Positions 15,934-24,222 of a stretch of DNA of 64,000 bases are shown here, in pieces. The stretch is from NCBI RefSeq assembly GCF_900113285.1, contig NZ_FOOT01000003.1:558001-622000 (forward strand), read 5' to 3'. Position numbers and translations under genes: made by a program. Each line of letters begins with the position of its first letter. Position 1 is the first letter of the stretch. This DNA comes from Pontibacter chinhatensis (GTDB lineage Bacteria; Bacteroidota; Bacteroidia; Cytophagales; Hymenobacteraceae). Under the pieces are notes generated by a model, which was not told the origin of the DNA, ran no database searches, and was given only the letters and a program-made list of their open reading frames with translations.

Positions 15934-17220
15934 ATGCAGAACAACATCGAGTTTCTATATCAAAAATACCTCGAGTGCCGCCACGTCAGCACCGATTCCC
16001 GCGCCGAGCAAAACCAAAGTATGTTCTTCGCCCTGAACGGACCCAACTTTAAAGGCGCCCGATTTGCGCAGATGGCCCTGGAAAAGGGGGCCACGTATGC
16101 TGTGGTGGATGACCCGAGTATGGCCTCGGAAAATGTGTTTGTGGTGGAGGATACCCTGCAGGCGCTGCAGGACCTGGCCCACCATCACCGCCGCCAGCTG
16201 AGCATACCCGTTATTGGCATCACGGGCTCCAACGGCAAGACTACGACCAAGGAGCTGATTTATGCGGTGCTGAGCCAGAAGTTCAACACACTTTTCACGC
16301 AGGGAAACCTCAACAACCACATCGGCGTGCCGCTGACGCTGCTGCGCATCACCCCAGAGCACGAGATGGCCATTATCGAGATGGGGGCCAACCACATCGG
16401 TGAGATCGCCCTGCTCTCCAGCATCGCTCTGCCCACGCACGGCATGATAACCAACATCGGTAAGGCGCACCTGGAAGGATTTGGCAGCCTGGAAGGTGTG
16501 GCGCGTGGCAAAAGTGAGCTGTACGTGCACCTGCTAGAGCACGGCGGCACCGTGTTCATCAACACTGGCAACGAGCACCTGCTGCGCATGAGCCGCCGCA
16601 TCGAAAGCAAAGTAACCTACCCTGCTCCCGGCGACTTTTACCACAGCGAGCTGTTGGAAGCCTCGCCTTACGTGGTGTATAAGGATGAAGAAGGCAACGT
16701 GGTGTACACGCAACTGGTGGGCAGCTACAACTACGAGAACATGGCCGCGGCCGCCTGCATCGGCAAGTACTTTGGGGTGCCGCTGCCACAAGCTAACCAG
16801 GCTATTGCCGCCTACAGCCCGGTAAACAACCGCTCGCAGGTACTGCAGCAGGGCAGCAACACCATCATTCTGGACGCCTATAACGCCAACCCCACCTCCA
16901 TGGCCGCTGCCGTGCGCAACTTCGGAAGTATGAATGCGCCCCAGAAGGTAGTTATATTGGGGGATATGTTTGAGATGGGCCCCGAGAGCGAGGCCGAGCA
17001 TAGGGCTTTAGGGGAAGTGGTAGCCCAGCAACCTTTCGACACGGTTATACTTTGCGGCAAAGACATGCAGTATGCTGCCGAGGTAAAGGACAGCTTTTTA
17101 TACTTTGAAACGAAGCCGGAGCTGCAAACCTGGCTGCGCAAGAACCCGGTGTCCGAGAGCTATGTGCTCATTAAAGGCTCGCGCGGTATGGGGCTGGAAA
17201 CGCTGGTGGAGGAGCTATAA
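15934..17220 (+). CDS. murF: UDP-N-acetylmuramoyl-tripeptide--D-alanyl-D-alanine ligase
   Basis: Cytoplasmic Mur ligase (428 aa) that adds D-Ala-D-Ala to the UDP-MurNAc-tripeptide, the last soluble step of the peptidoglycan precursor. The N-terminal domain (DSRAEQNQSMFFALNGPNFKGARF) binds the uridine nucleotide. The ATP loop GITGSNGKTTTKE is near residues 95-107, and NNHIGVPLTLL and EMGANHIGEI follow as in MurF. The C-terminal domain has DAYNANPTSM and LGDMFEMG. The open frame extends upstream to 15784, but the family homology begins at the Met at 15934. The gene stands alone, divergent from the FG-GAP gene and outside a mur/fts cluster, as is usual for murF in this phylum. Confidence 0.95.
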   Translation: MQNNIEFLYQKYLECRHVSTDSRAEQNQSMFFALNGPNFKGARFAQMALEKGATYAVVDDPSMASENVFVVEDTLQALQDLAHHHRRQLSIPVIGITGSNGKTTTKELIYAVLSQKFNTLFTQGNLNNHIGVPLTLLRITPEHEMAIIEMGANHIGEIALLSSIALPTHGMITNIGKAHLEGFGSLEGVARGKSELYVHLLEHGGTVFINTGNEHLLRMSRRIESKVTYPAPGDFYHSELLEASPYVVYKDEEGNVVYTQLVGSYNYENMAAAACIGKYFGVPLPQANQAIAAYSPVNNRSQVLQQGSNTIILDAYNANPTSMAAAVRNFGSMNAPQKVVILGDMFEMGPESEAEHRALGEVVAQQPFDTVILCGKDMQYAAEVKDSFLYFETKPELQTWLRKNPVSESYVLIKGSRGMGLETLVEEL

Positions 17221-17226
17221 TTAACT

Positions 17227-17264
17227 AGGCAGTATACTCTTAGAAGTTTAAGAGTATACTGCCT
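17227..17264 (+). terminator. Terminator after murF with AGTATA/TATACT in both arms
   Basis: Arms AGGCAGTATACTCTTA (17227-17242) and TAAGAGTATACTGCCT (17249-17264) with a six-base loop. It lies 6 bp after the murF stop. Confidence 0.75.
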
Positions 17265-17408
17265 GACTTCTGATATGATAAATCCAATTAATTTATAATT
17301 CAGCCTTTAGCCTTATAGAAATTATCTATGTTGCCACGCTTAAGGTACAGCATGTCACATGAGTAATTATTATATTTGAATATATTTATACAAATATAAA
17401 CCATTGCT

Positions 17409-18107
17409 ATGAAGACAAAGATACTATTACTTGCCCTCCTGTTGTGCTTAGCCCAATTTGTTAACGGCCAAACAACAGATACTCCTTTTTATAAGCATCA
17501 CTTCGGCATAGTTGCCAGTCCAACTCTCCAGAAAGTTTTTATCAACAACAGCAGCTTACCTGTGGGCTTAATTTACAAACGGCAAGGCAACGGCAACGGC
17601 ATGTTTAGGAGCACCCTCATTGGTTCACAAAACAGCTATGACCATATTGCTAATCAAAGTACAGAACACGATTATGAAACTACGTTAAAAGGCTTTTCAG
17701 TTCAGCTGACGGGAGGTTACGAATGGCACATGCCGCTAAACGGCAAATGGGTAATATATTATGGCGCTGAAGCAGGTCCTAACTACGGGTGGAATATCTC
17801 TGAATACCAAAACTCATTCTTAAACTCTAGCGGCCAAGGTAGCATCAGCCATTCTCAACAATATAGAACATTTGGTGCTATCATACGTCCGTTCTCAGGT
17901 ATAGCATATCAAGTTACAGACAGGCTATATATAGCCACTGAAACAGCAGTTGTAGCAAGTCTATCACGAACCAAAAATAAAATGACTGATGAACAAATCT
18001 CATCCGTAAATCAATCTTCTACAGAAACAGAAAGAACATACACTACGGATCGGAGTAACATAAATTACAAGCCTATTTCCAACATCTCGCTCCTAATGCG
18101 GTTCTAA
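17409..18107 (+). CDS. AT-rich outer membrane beta-barrel-like protein
   Basis: A 232-aa exported protein with a signal peptide (residues 1-20, ending VNGQ). The rest alternates aromatic and polar residues, as in small outer membrane barrels (GFSVQLTGGYEWHM, WVIYYGAEAGPNYGWN, RTFGAIIRPFSGIAYQ, LYIATETAVVASLS), and ends in Phe (ISLLMRF), the usual outer membrane end signal. No named domain is recognised. The gene is clearly AT-richer than its neighbours and contains no copy of AGTATA or TATACT, unlike most genes here of its size. Both facts suggest recent acquisition. The following terminator does carry the motif. Confidence 0.65.
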   Translation: MKTKILLLALLLCLAQFVNGQTTDTPFYKHHFGIVASPTLQKVFINNSSLPVGLIYKRQGNGNGMFRSTLIGSQNSYDHIANQSTEHDYETTLKGFSVQLTGGYEWHMPLNGKWVIYYGAEAGPNYGWNISEYQNSFLNSSGQGSISHSQQYRTFGAIIRPFSGIAYQVTDRLYIATETAVVASLSRTKNKMTDEQISSVNQSSTETERTYTTDRSNINYKPISNISLLMRF

Positions 18108-18117
18108 TCAGGACAAA

Positions 18118-18172
18118 GAATCCTAAAGTATAAAGCCAGAGACAAGTTCTCTGGCTTTATACTTTAGGATTC
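18118..18172. terminator. Long bidirectional terminator built on an inverted AAAGTATAAA pair
   Basis: A near-perfect 25-bp inverted repeat between two convergent genes. The left arm contains CCTAAAGTATAAAGCCAGAG and the right arm CTCTGGCTTTATACTTTAGG, with a short loop. The 9-mer AAGTATAAA forms the middle of each arm. Confidence 0.85.
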
Positions 18173-18188
18173 CTAAGGAAACGCTACT

Positions 18189-18731
18189 TTAAAACGGCGA
18201 ACTAAATCCCTCCAACAGCGGCAGCACCTCATCTTTCGGAGATACCAGCGGCTCGGCTATGCCCCAGTCAATGCCCAAGGCGGGGTCGTTCCAAAGTATA
18301 CCGCCCTCTGACAGGGGGGCATAAAAGTCGGTGCACTTGTAGAGGAAGGTGGTATTATCCTCCAGCGCCACAAAGCCGTGCGCAAAGCCTTCCGGGATGT
18401 AGAGGACGTTGTGCTTCTCTGCATCCAGTACCGTAGCCACATGTTGCCCGTAAGTGGGAGATACTTTACGCAGGTCCACAACCACATCCAGTGCCTTGCC
18501 TGTGGTTACGCGCACGAGTTTGGCCTGTGCGTGCGGCGGTTTCTGAAAATGCAGTCCGCGCAGCACCCCCTTCCTCGAAACAGACTGGTTATCCTGTACA
18601 AAGTTAGGTTTCAACCCGAGCGGCTCAAACCATTTCATGCTGAAGGTCTCCATGAAGTAACCGCGGTCGTCGCGGAAGATGCGTGGCTGGAACTCGATCA
18701 GTCCCTCAATGTGGAAAAGTTTGTGAACCAT
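18189..18731 (-). CDS. rfbC: dTDP-4-dehydrorhamnose 3,5-epimerase
   Basis: A 180-aa cupin-fold epimerase of the dTDP-L-rhamnose pathway (RmlC). Visible hallmarks are FRDDRGYFMETF at the N-terminus, QDNQSVSRKGVLRGLHFQ with the catalytic His, KLVRVTTGKALDVVVDLRK, and the IPEGFAHGF and FLYKCTDFYAP segments with the catalytic Tyr. Length is as usual. The other rml genes are not in the window, so it is either isolated or part of a dispersed pathway. The product feeds surface polysaccharide synthesis. Confidence 0.95.
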   Translation of the reverse strand: MVHKLFHIEGLIEFQPRIFRDDRGYFMETFSMKWFEPLGLKPNFVQDNQSVSRKGVLRGLHFQKPPHAQAKLVRVTTGKALDVVVDLRKVSPTYGQHVATVLDAEKHNVLYIPEGFAHGFVALEDNTTFLYKCTDFYAPLSEGGILWNDPALGIDWGIAEPLVSPKDEVLPLLEGFSSPF

Positions 18732-18975
18732 TGATTAGTTAAGTGTTATGCCTATGCACCATACTTGGCATGCGACGCCATCTGTTGAGGCCGCAAGTTA
18801 GCTATTTTGCCCGCAGCATCGGAAATTTTAACGTAATTTGCACGCTCTTTTCAACCTGAGCCAGCGCAATCCTGTAAACGTAACCAAGAATGCCCGGTGC
18901 CGGCTTTCGGCAGTCAGCCAGGCGTGAGCAATATAGCCGCTGGCCGCCTATCCCATGAAGCTTAAGAATTAATGA

Positions 18976-20184
18976 ATGGCTAAAAAGAAATACTACGAAA
19001 CCTCTAAACCGCAGGAGACCGCCGTGCTGGTAGCTGTGCCAGGCTACCGTCAAAGCGACGAGCAGACGGAGGAGTACCTGGACGAGCTGGCCTTCCTGGC
19101 CGAAACGGCGGGAGCTAACACCCTGAAACGCTTCGTGCAGAAGCTCGACAAGCCCGACATACGCACCTTTGTGGGCAGTGGCAAACTTGAGGAAATACAG
19201 GCTTATGTAAAGGAGCACGGGGTGGATATGGTGATCTTCGACGATGACCTGAGCCCCTCGCAGGTGCGCAACATTGAGCGCGAGCTGCAGGTGAAGATAG
19301 TGGACCGAAGCCTGCTTATACTTGATATCTTCGCGCTGCGTGCTAAAACTGCCCAAGCCCACGCCCAGGTGGAGATGGCCCAGTACCAGTATTTGCTGCC
19401 GCGCCTCACCAACCTCTGGACGCACCTTTCCAAGCAAAAGGGTGGTATCGGTATGAAGGGTCCGGGTGAGACCGAGATTGAGACTGACCGCCGTATTGTG
19501 CGCGACAAAATATCGCTCCTGCGCGAGCGCCTGAAGAAGTTTGAGAAGCAGAACTATGAGCAGCGTAAGGCCCGTGCCGGCATTGTGCGCGTGGCGCTGG
19601 TAGGGTATACGAACGTGGGCAAGTCCACGCTCATGAACCTGCTCTCCAAATCGGATGTGTTTGCCGAGAACAAGCTGTTTGCCACCGTGGATGCCACTGT
19701 GCGCAAGGTAGTGCTCGACAATGTACCATTCCTGCTCTCGGACACGGTAGGGTTTATCCGCAAGCTGCCTACCAAGCTCATCGAGTCGTTTAAATCCACC
19801 CTAGATGAGATCCGGGAGGCTGACCTGCTGGTGCACGTGGTGGATGTGTCGCACCCATCGTTTGAGGACCATATCGCCGTGGTGAACGAGACGCTGAAGG
19901 ACATCAACTCCGCTGAAAAGCCTGTATTGCTGGTGTTCAACAAGATTGACACCTACCTGAGCAGGCGGGAGCAGGAGCTGCAGGAGGAGAACCAGGAGAT
20001 GCTGGAGGAAGGCCATCAGGTGCGCCCATCCATCGAAGACTTGAAGGCCACGTATATGGCCAAGGAGCATGCGCCGGCCATGTTTATCTCCGCCACCGAC
20101 AAGCTTAACATCGATGCGCTCCGGGAGGAGTTGCAGCGAAGGGTCGCCGAAATCCACTTCCAGCGTTACCCCAACAACGTATAG
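18976..20184 (+). CDS. hflX: GTPase HflX
   Basis: A 402-aa ribosome-associated GTPase of the Obg-HflX superfamily, known in other bacteria to split stalled or heat-stressed 70S ribosomes. The N-terminal nucleotide-binding domain has the conserved TFVGSGKLEEI and FDDDLSPSQVRN. A glycine-rich linker GGIGMKGPGETEIE leads into the G domain: G1 GYTNVGKST (about 209-217), G3 DTVGF, G4 NKID and G5 SAT. It is shorter than the 426-aa E. coli protein at the C-terminus. It is not next to hfq or miaA. The ATG at 18976 is used; an overlapping out-of-frame ATG precedes it by 4 bp. Confidence 0.95.
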   Translation: MAKKKYYETSKPQETAVLVAVPGYRQSDEQTEEYLDELAFLAETAGANTLKRFVQKLDKPDIRTFVGSGKLEEIQAYVKEHGVDMVIFDDDLSPSQVRNIERELQVKIVDRSLLILDIFALRAKTAQAHAQVEMAQYQYLLPRLTNLWTHLSKQKGGIGMKGPGETEIETDRRIVRDKISLLRERLKKFEKQNYEQRKARAGIVRVALVGYTNVGKSTLMNLLSKSDVFAENKLFATVDATVRKVVLDNVPFLLSDTVGFIRKLPTKLIESFKSTLDEIREADLLVHVVDVSHPSFEDHIAVVNETLKDINSAEKPVLLVFNKIDTYLSRREQELQEENQEMLEEGHQVRPSIEDLKATYMAKEHAPAMFISATDKLNIDALREELQRRVAEIHFQRYPNNV

Positions 20185-20209
20185 GCGGCAACCTGCCGCA
20201 GAAATAGCA

Positions 20210-20246
20210 AAAGCCCACCCGCTGCTTAAAGCAAGGGGTGGGCTTT
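20210..20246 (+). terminator. Terminator after hflX
   Basis: Arms AAAGCCCACCC and GGGTGGGCTTT with a 15-nt loop. It separates hflX from the sixA-ppk1 unit. Confidence 0.75.
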
Positions 20247-20381
20247 GTGTTTTGCCGCTGCCCCCTAAGGCACTGCGCCCGGCCCCTACCACACAACCAT
20301 TTACCCATACTTTCAGTAAGTAGCAAAGCCACCTTTACGTGCACTTGGCTGCATCGCAAAGGCCTGGAAAATGGAAACTAT

Positions 20382-20876
20382 ATGAAGACGCTATACATTC
20401 TCAGGCACGCCAAATCCAGCTGGGAGTTTGATGACCTAAGCGACCACGACCGCCCCCTGAACAAACGCGGCCGCCACGACGCCCCCCTGATGGGGCAGGA
20501 GCTGGCTGCCCGCGGCGTGGCACCCCAACTCATCATCTCAAGCCCTTCCGTGCGTGCCCTTAGCACAGCCACCCTCGTAAGCAAAGAACTCGACTACGAC
20601 CCCGACGACATCGTGGTGGATACCCGCGTGTATGGGGCAGGCAGGGAGGACCTGCTGGAGGTAGTACAGCAAACCCCGGCTGAGGTAGACACCCTGCTGC
20701 TGGTAGGCCATAACGAGGCGCTCTCAGAGTTTGCCGGCATGCTGTCGCCGGAGCCCGTAGCAAGTCTGCCTACCGCAGGTGTGGTGGCGCTGCAGTTTAA
20801 CTGCGAGAGCTGGTTCGAGATTTCGAGGGAGAACGCAACCCAGCTGTTCTACGACTTCCCGAAGAACCACAAGTAA
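20382..20876 (+). CDS. sixA: Histidine phosphatase SixA-like
   Basis: A 164-aa histidine phosphatase (phosphoglycerate-mutase-like fold). The catalytic RHAKSSW is at the extreme N-terminus (His9), followed by the SixA pattern LSDHDRPLNKRG, a second motif SSPSVRALSTA, and the second His in LLLVGHNEALSEF. SixA removes phosphate from His-containing phosphotransfer domains. In this phylum it is often found beside polyphosphate kinase, as here: ppk1 starts 48 bp downstream. The frame is open upstream to 20238, but this Met fits the family start exactly. Confidence 0.9.
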   Translation: MKTLYILRHAKSSWEFDDLSDHDRPLNKRGRHDAPLMGQELAARGVAPQLIISSPSVRALSTATLVSKELDYDPDDIVVDTRVYGAGREDLLEVVQQTPAEVDTLLLVGHNEALSEFAGMLSPEPVASLPTAGVVALQFNCESWFEISRENATQLFYDFPKNHK

Positions 20877-20924
20877 CATCACCCTTTTAGGGCCCGCATC
20901 AGGGCCAAAGTATAATTGCATAAG

Positions 20925-23039
20925 ATGAAAGATCAGAAAGAACAGAAGCCAAAGACTGGCGCAGACCTTCCGTACATTAACCGTGAGCTGAGCTGGCTGG
21001 CCTTTAACTATAGAGTACTGCAGGAGGCGATGGATAAAAACGTCCCCCTGCTGGAGCGCATCAAGTTCATGGCCATTTTCTCGTCTAACCTGGATGAGTA
21101 CTTTAAGGTGCGCGTAGCCACCCTCAAGCGCCTGATAAAGCTGAAGCCCAAGACACGCAGCAAGCTGGAGGAGGAGCCGCAGGAAACCCTGGACCAGGTA
21201 CTGCAGGAAGTGCACCGGCAGCAGGAGGAGTTTGGGCGGGTGTTCCGCGAGGAGATTTTGCCCGACCTGCGCCGCCACCACATCCACCTGCTGACAGAGC
21301 ATGACCTGAACAAGGAGCAGGAGGCCTGGGTGCAGGATTACTTTGAGGAGACGCTGGAGCCACTGCTGCTGCCCATCATACTGGATGAAACGGAGACGCA
21401 CCTTTTCCTGCGCGACCAGACCGTATACCTGGGTGTGAAGATGTGGGACCCGGCCGAAGCCGACTGCAAGCCGGAGCGTTACGCCATGCTGGAGATCCCT
21501 ACTAAAAAACACGGTAGCCGCTTTGTGAAGTTACCTACCGTAGACGAACAGCGGTACGTGATGTTCATAGACGACGTGATTCGCTTCTGCCTGCCCAGGC
21601 TGTTCCCAAAGTATAAATCCTTTGCCGCCCACGCCGTGAAGGTATCCCGCGATGCGGAGCTGGACATTGAGGAGGAGGTATCGGGTAGCCTGATGGCCAA
21701 GATACAGAAGAGCCTGAAGAAGCGCGAAACCGGTTACCCGGCCCGCCTGCTCTACGACCCTCAAACCCCGCAGGACCTGCTCGACAGGATGATGGCGCAC
21801 ACCGGCATTACCGCCGAGGAACTGGTGGAGGGCAGCAAGTACCACAACTTCCGCGACTTCTTCGGCTTCCCGGACATTAACCTGCCCGACCTGAAGTATA
21901 AACCGCAGCCCACGCTCATCCATCCGCAGCTGGAGCAGGAGCCAAGTATACTTGCCGCCATGAAAGAGCGCGATTACCTGGTGCACTACCCTTACCAGTC
22001 GTTTGATTACGTGCTGCGCCTTTTTGAGGAAGCTGCCCAGGACCCCAAGGTAACGGCCGTAAGCGCCACCCTCTACCGGGTGGCCGACAAATCGAAGGTG
22101 GCCAAGGCGCTGGTGAAGGCGGCCAACAACGGCAAGCTGGTAACGGTGGTGGTGGAGCTGAAAGCCCGCTTCGACGAGGAGTCGAACATCTACTGGGCTG
22201 GCAAGCTGCAGAAGGCGGGCGCCAACGTTATCTTCGGCGTTTCTGATTTGAAAGTGCACTCCAAACTGGGCCTCATCACCCGGAACGAGGGCGGCAAGTT
22301 GATGAACTACGCCTACCTGAGCACCGGCAACTATAACGAAACCACCTCTAAAATCTACGCCGACCATGCCCTCTTTACCGCTGACAAGCGCCTGACGAAG
22401 GAAGTGGAGCAGGTGTTCAATTTCTTTATCGACCGGCAGACGGACAAGAAGTTCGAGCACTTATTGGTAGCACCCATTAACATGCGGCAGGGCTTTGTAA
22501 AGCTGGTGGACCGCGAGATCAAGAACGCCAAGAAAGGGCTACCGGCAAGTATGATTCTGAAGATGAACGCGCTGCAGGATGCCCGTATGATCAGGAAGCT
22601 GTACGAGGCCAGCCAGGCCGGTGTGAAGATACAGTTGCTGGTGCGGGGCATCTGCTGCCTGATGCCAGGTGTGGAGGGCGTGAGCGAAAATATTGAAGTG
22701 CGGGGGATCGTGGACCGTTACCTGGAGCATGCCCGGGTGTACATCTTCCATAACAACGGGGAGGAGAAAATGTACATTGCCTCCGCCGATTGGATGACCC
22801 GCAACCTGAACCGCCGCGTGGAGGTAGCCTTCCCGCTCTACCAGCCAGATTTGGTGGAGCAGGTGCGCCATATCATTGATCTGCAGCTGCAGGACGACAC
22901 CAAGACCCGCACCGTGGGCAACAGCTACGTAAAACCCGACGAGCCCACCAACATCCGGGCCCAGTACGCCACCTACGATTACCTGCATGGCTTGGTGCCC
23001 TCCGGTGCCACCGCAGCCTGTCAACCACAGGAGGAGTAG
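20925..23039 (+). CDS. ppk1: Polyphosphate kinase 1
   Basis: A 704-aa enzyme that polymerises the terminal phosphate of ATP into polyphosphate. The N-terminal domain has NRELSWLAFNYRVLQEA and FSSNLDEYFKVRV, typical of PPK1. The two PLD-like catalytic domains carry the histidine autophosphorylation region (KVHSKLGLITR, TGNYNETTSKIYADH) and SADWMTRNLNRRVE near the C-terminus. An in-frame TTG at 20916 precedes the ATG; the ATG (MKDQKEQ) is preferred. The motif AAAGTATAA occurs in its leader and in frame inside the gene at 21605 and 21893. It is coupled with sixA. Confidence 0.95.
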   Translation: MKDQKEQKPKTGADLPYINRELSWLAFNYRVLQEAMDKNVPLLERIKFMAIFSSNLDEYFKVRVATLKRLIKLKPKTRSKLEEEPQETLDQVLQEVHRQQEEFGRVFREEILPDLRRHHIHLLTEHDLNKEQEAWVQDYFEETLEPLLLPIILDETETHLFLRDQTVYLGVKMWDPAEADCKPERYAMLEIPTKKHGSRFVKLPTVDEQRYVMFIDDVIRFCLPRLFPKYKSFAAHAVKVSRDAELDIEEEVSGSLMAKIQKSLKKRETGYPARLLYDPQTPQDLLDRMMAHTGITAEELVEGSKYHNFRDFFGFPDINLPDLKYKPQPTLIHPQLEQEPSILAAMKERDYLVHYPYQSFDYVLRLFEEAAQDPKVTAVSATLYRVADKSKVAKALVKAANNGKLVTVVVELKARFDEESNIYWAGKLQKAGANVIFGVSDLKVHSKLGLITRNEGGKLMNYAYLSTGNYNETTSKIYADHALFTADKRLTKEVEQVFNFFIDRQTDKKFEHLLVAPINMRQGFVKLVDREIKNAKKGLPASMILKMNALQDARMIRKLYEASQAGVKIQLLVRGICCLMPGVEGVSENIEVRGIVDRYLEHARVYIFHNNGEEKMYIASADWMTRNLNRRVEVAFPLYQPDLVEQVRHIIDLQLQDDTKTRTVGNSYVKPDEPTNIRAQYATYDYLHGLVPSGATAACQPQEE

Positions 23040-23085
23040 AAAGTATAAATTAAAGTATACTTATACTTTACACAGGCAGAAACCA

Positions 23086-23120
23086 CAAGGCCCCGGCTAT
23101 GCTTTATAGCCGGGGCCTTG
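23086..23120. terminator. Bidirectional terminator between ppk1 and the DUF6268-like gene
   Basis: Perfect arms CAAGGCCCCGGCTAT (23086-23100) and ATAGCCGGGGCCTTG (23106-23120). It is preceded by three tight copies of the AGTATA/TATACT core (23041-23070). Confidence 0.85.
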
Positions 23121-23128
23121 CTTTGTAA

Positions 23129-24148
23129 TTACCTGTTTTTCTCAGTGAATTTCCGGGGTGGCACCAGGTATAGCTCTACGCCCACATAGGCTGAGCCAGC
23201 CAGGTCGTTGTTGATGAGTTCGTTTCTGGAGCCAATTTCATCGTACAGGCGGTGGCGGTAATACTGCCGGAAGCCACCCTCCACGGCAAACCATATAAAG
23301 TCGTAGATCTCGCGCTCCATGCGCAGCAGGCCCTTTATATCGGTGCGGCGCAGCTCCAGCTCCTTAAACTCCGATAGCGGCGGCTCGTTCACGTACATGT
23401 TATAGCTCGCGCCCTCTATGCGGTAACCAGTGTAGAACAGTGTTTTCTCATTCAGGTTATACCTGAGCCTGGCATTGGCCGGGAAGATGGACTCCACCCC
23501 CCATTTAGGATTGAAGGTGCGGTTGTAGAGGATGCCCGGGTACACCCTTTGCCGCCCGAAAGTATAGCCCCACTGCAAGCCAACCCCAATCACGAAGTCC
23601 GGCGACTTTTTCCAGCCGTAGGCCAGATCAACAGTCCCCTTGAGGTAGTCCGATACTTTGATGTCATCGCGGGAGTAGTCGCCGTTAAGCTCGCCCTTTA
23701 CCCGGACGAAGTAGAAGTTGCGCTGGTTGATGGAGTGCAGGTACAGTAGCTGTGCGCCTATACTTTTCAGGTTCTTGTCTTCCAGGTAGCGGTACAGGTC
23801 GTAAGAGGCCGGCGTGAGGTTCTCGAAGTTGAACTCCTCCAGCTCGTAATTAAACCCAAGGACAACCTTGTTCTGCGGCTTGTTCAGGAGGGGGGCGTAG
23901 GCCTTTACGGAGAACTTGTTGTGCCTGTCCACGCGCCCGGAGCCGTTCCCCAGCCTGGGGTCATCCGAGTCAGAATCAATTTTAAAGTTGGGAAGGCGCT
24001 CGTAGCGGATCTCCACGCCCTGAGACCTGCCCATGCCGCGCACGCCCGGCGAGGCGAACTCCTCCAGGGCCTCTGTCTCCGGCGTTTGCGCCTGGGCCAC
24101 ATAAATCGGTATCGTTAAAAGTATAGTTAGTATTTTTCTCAATTCCAT
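23129..24148 (-). CDS. Outer membrane protein, DUF6268-like
   Basis: A 339-aa exported protein. Signal peptide at residues 1-20 (ending YVAQAQ), then a series of amphipathic strands typical of an outer membrane barrel (NKVVLGFNYELEEFNF, DFVIGVGLQWGYTF, NEKTLFYTGYRIEG, FIWFAVEGGFRQYYRHR, AYVGVELYLVPPR). The overall pattern resembles the DUF6268 family of Bacteroidota outer membrane proteins, whose role is unknown. It lies 74 bp downstream of the phosphoesterase-barrel gene on the same strand, so it may be its partner or simply a second gene of the unit. Confidence 0.75.
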   Translation of the reverse strand: MELRKILTILLTIPIYVAQAQTPETEALEEFASPGVRGMGRSQGVEIRYERLPNFKIDSDSDDPRLGNGSGRVDRHNKFSVKAYAPLLNKPQNKVVLGFNYELEEFNFENLTPASYDLYRYLEDKNLKSIGAQLLYLHSINQRNFYFVRVKGELNGDYSRDDIKVSDYLKGTVDLAYGWKKSPDFVIGVGLQWGYTFGRQRVYPGILYNRTFNPKWGVESIFPANARLRYNLNEKTLFYTGYRIEGASYNMYVNEPPLSEFKELELRRTDIKGLLRMEREIYDFIWFAVEGGFRQYYRHRLYDEIGSRNELINNDLAGSAYVGVELYLVPPRKFTEKNR

Positions 24149-24222
24149 AGTTTTATTTGCTTAGTCAGTTGTAGGGGCTGCTGAGCCCGTTCCCCCGTTT
24201 ATACTTTCAATTCGGTTTTGTG

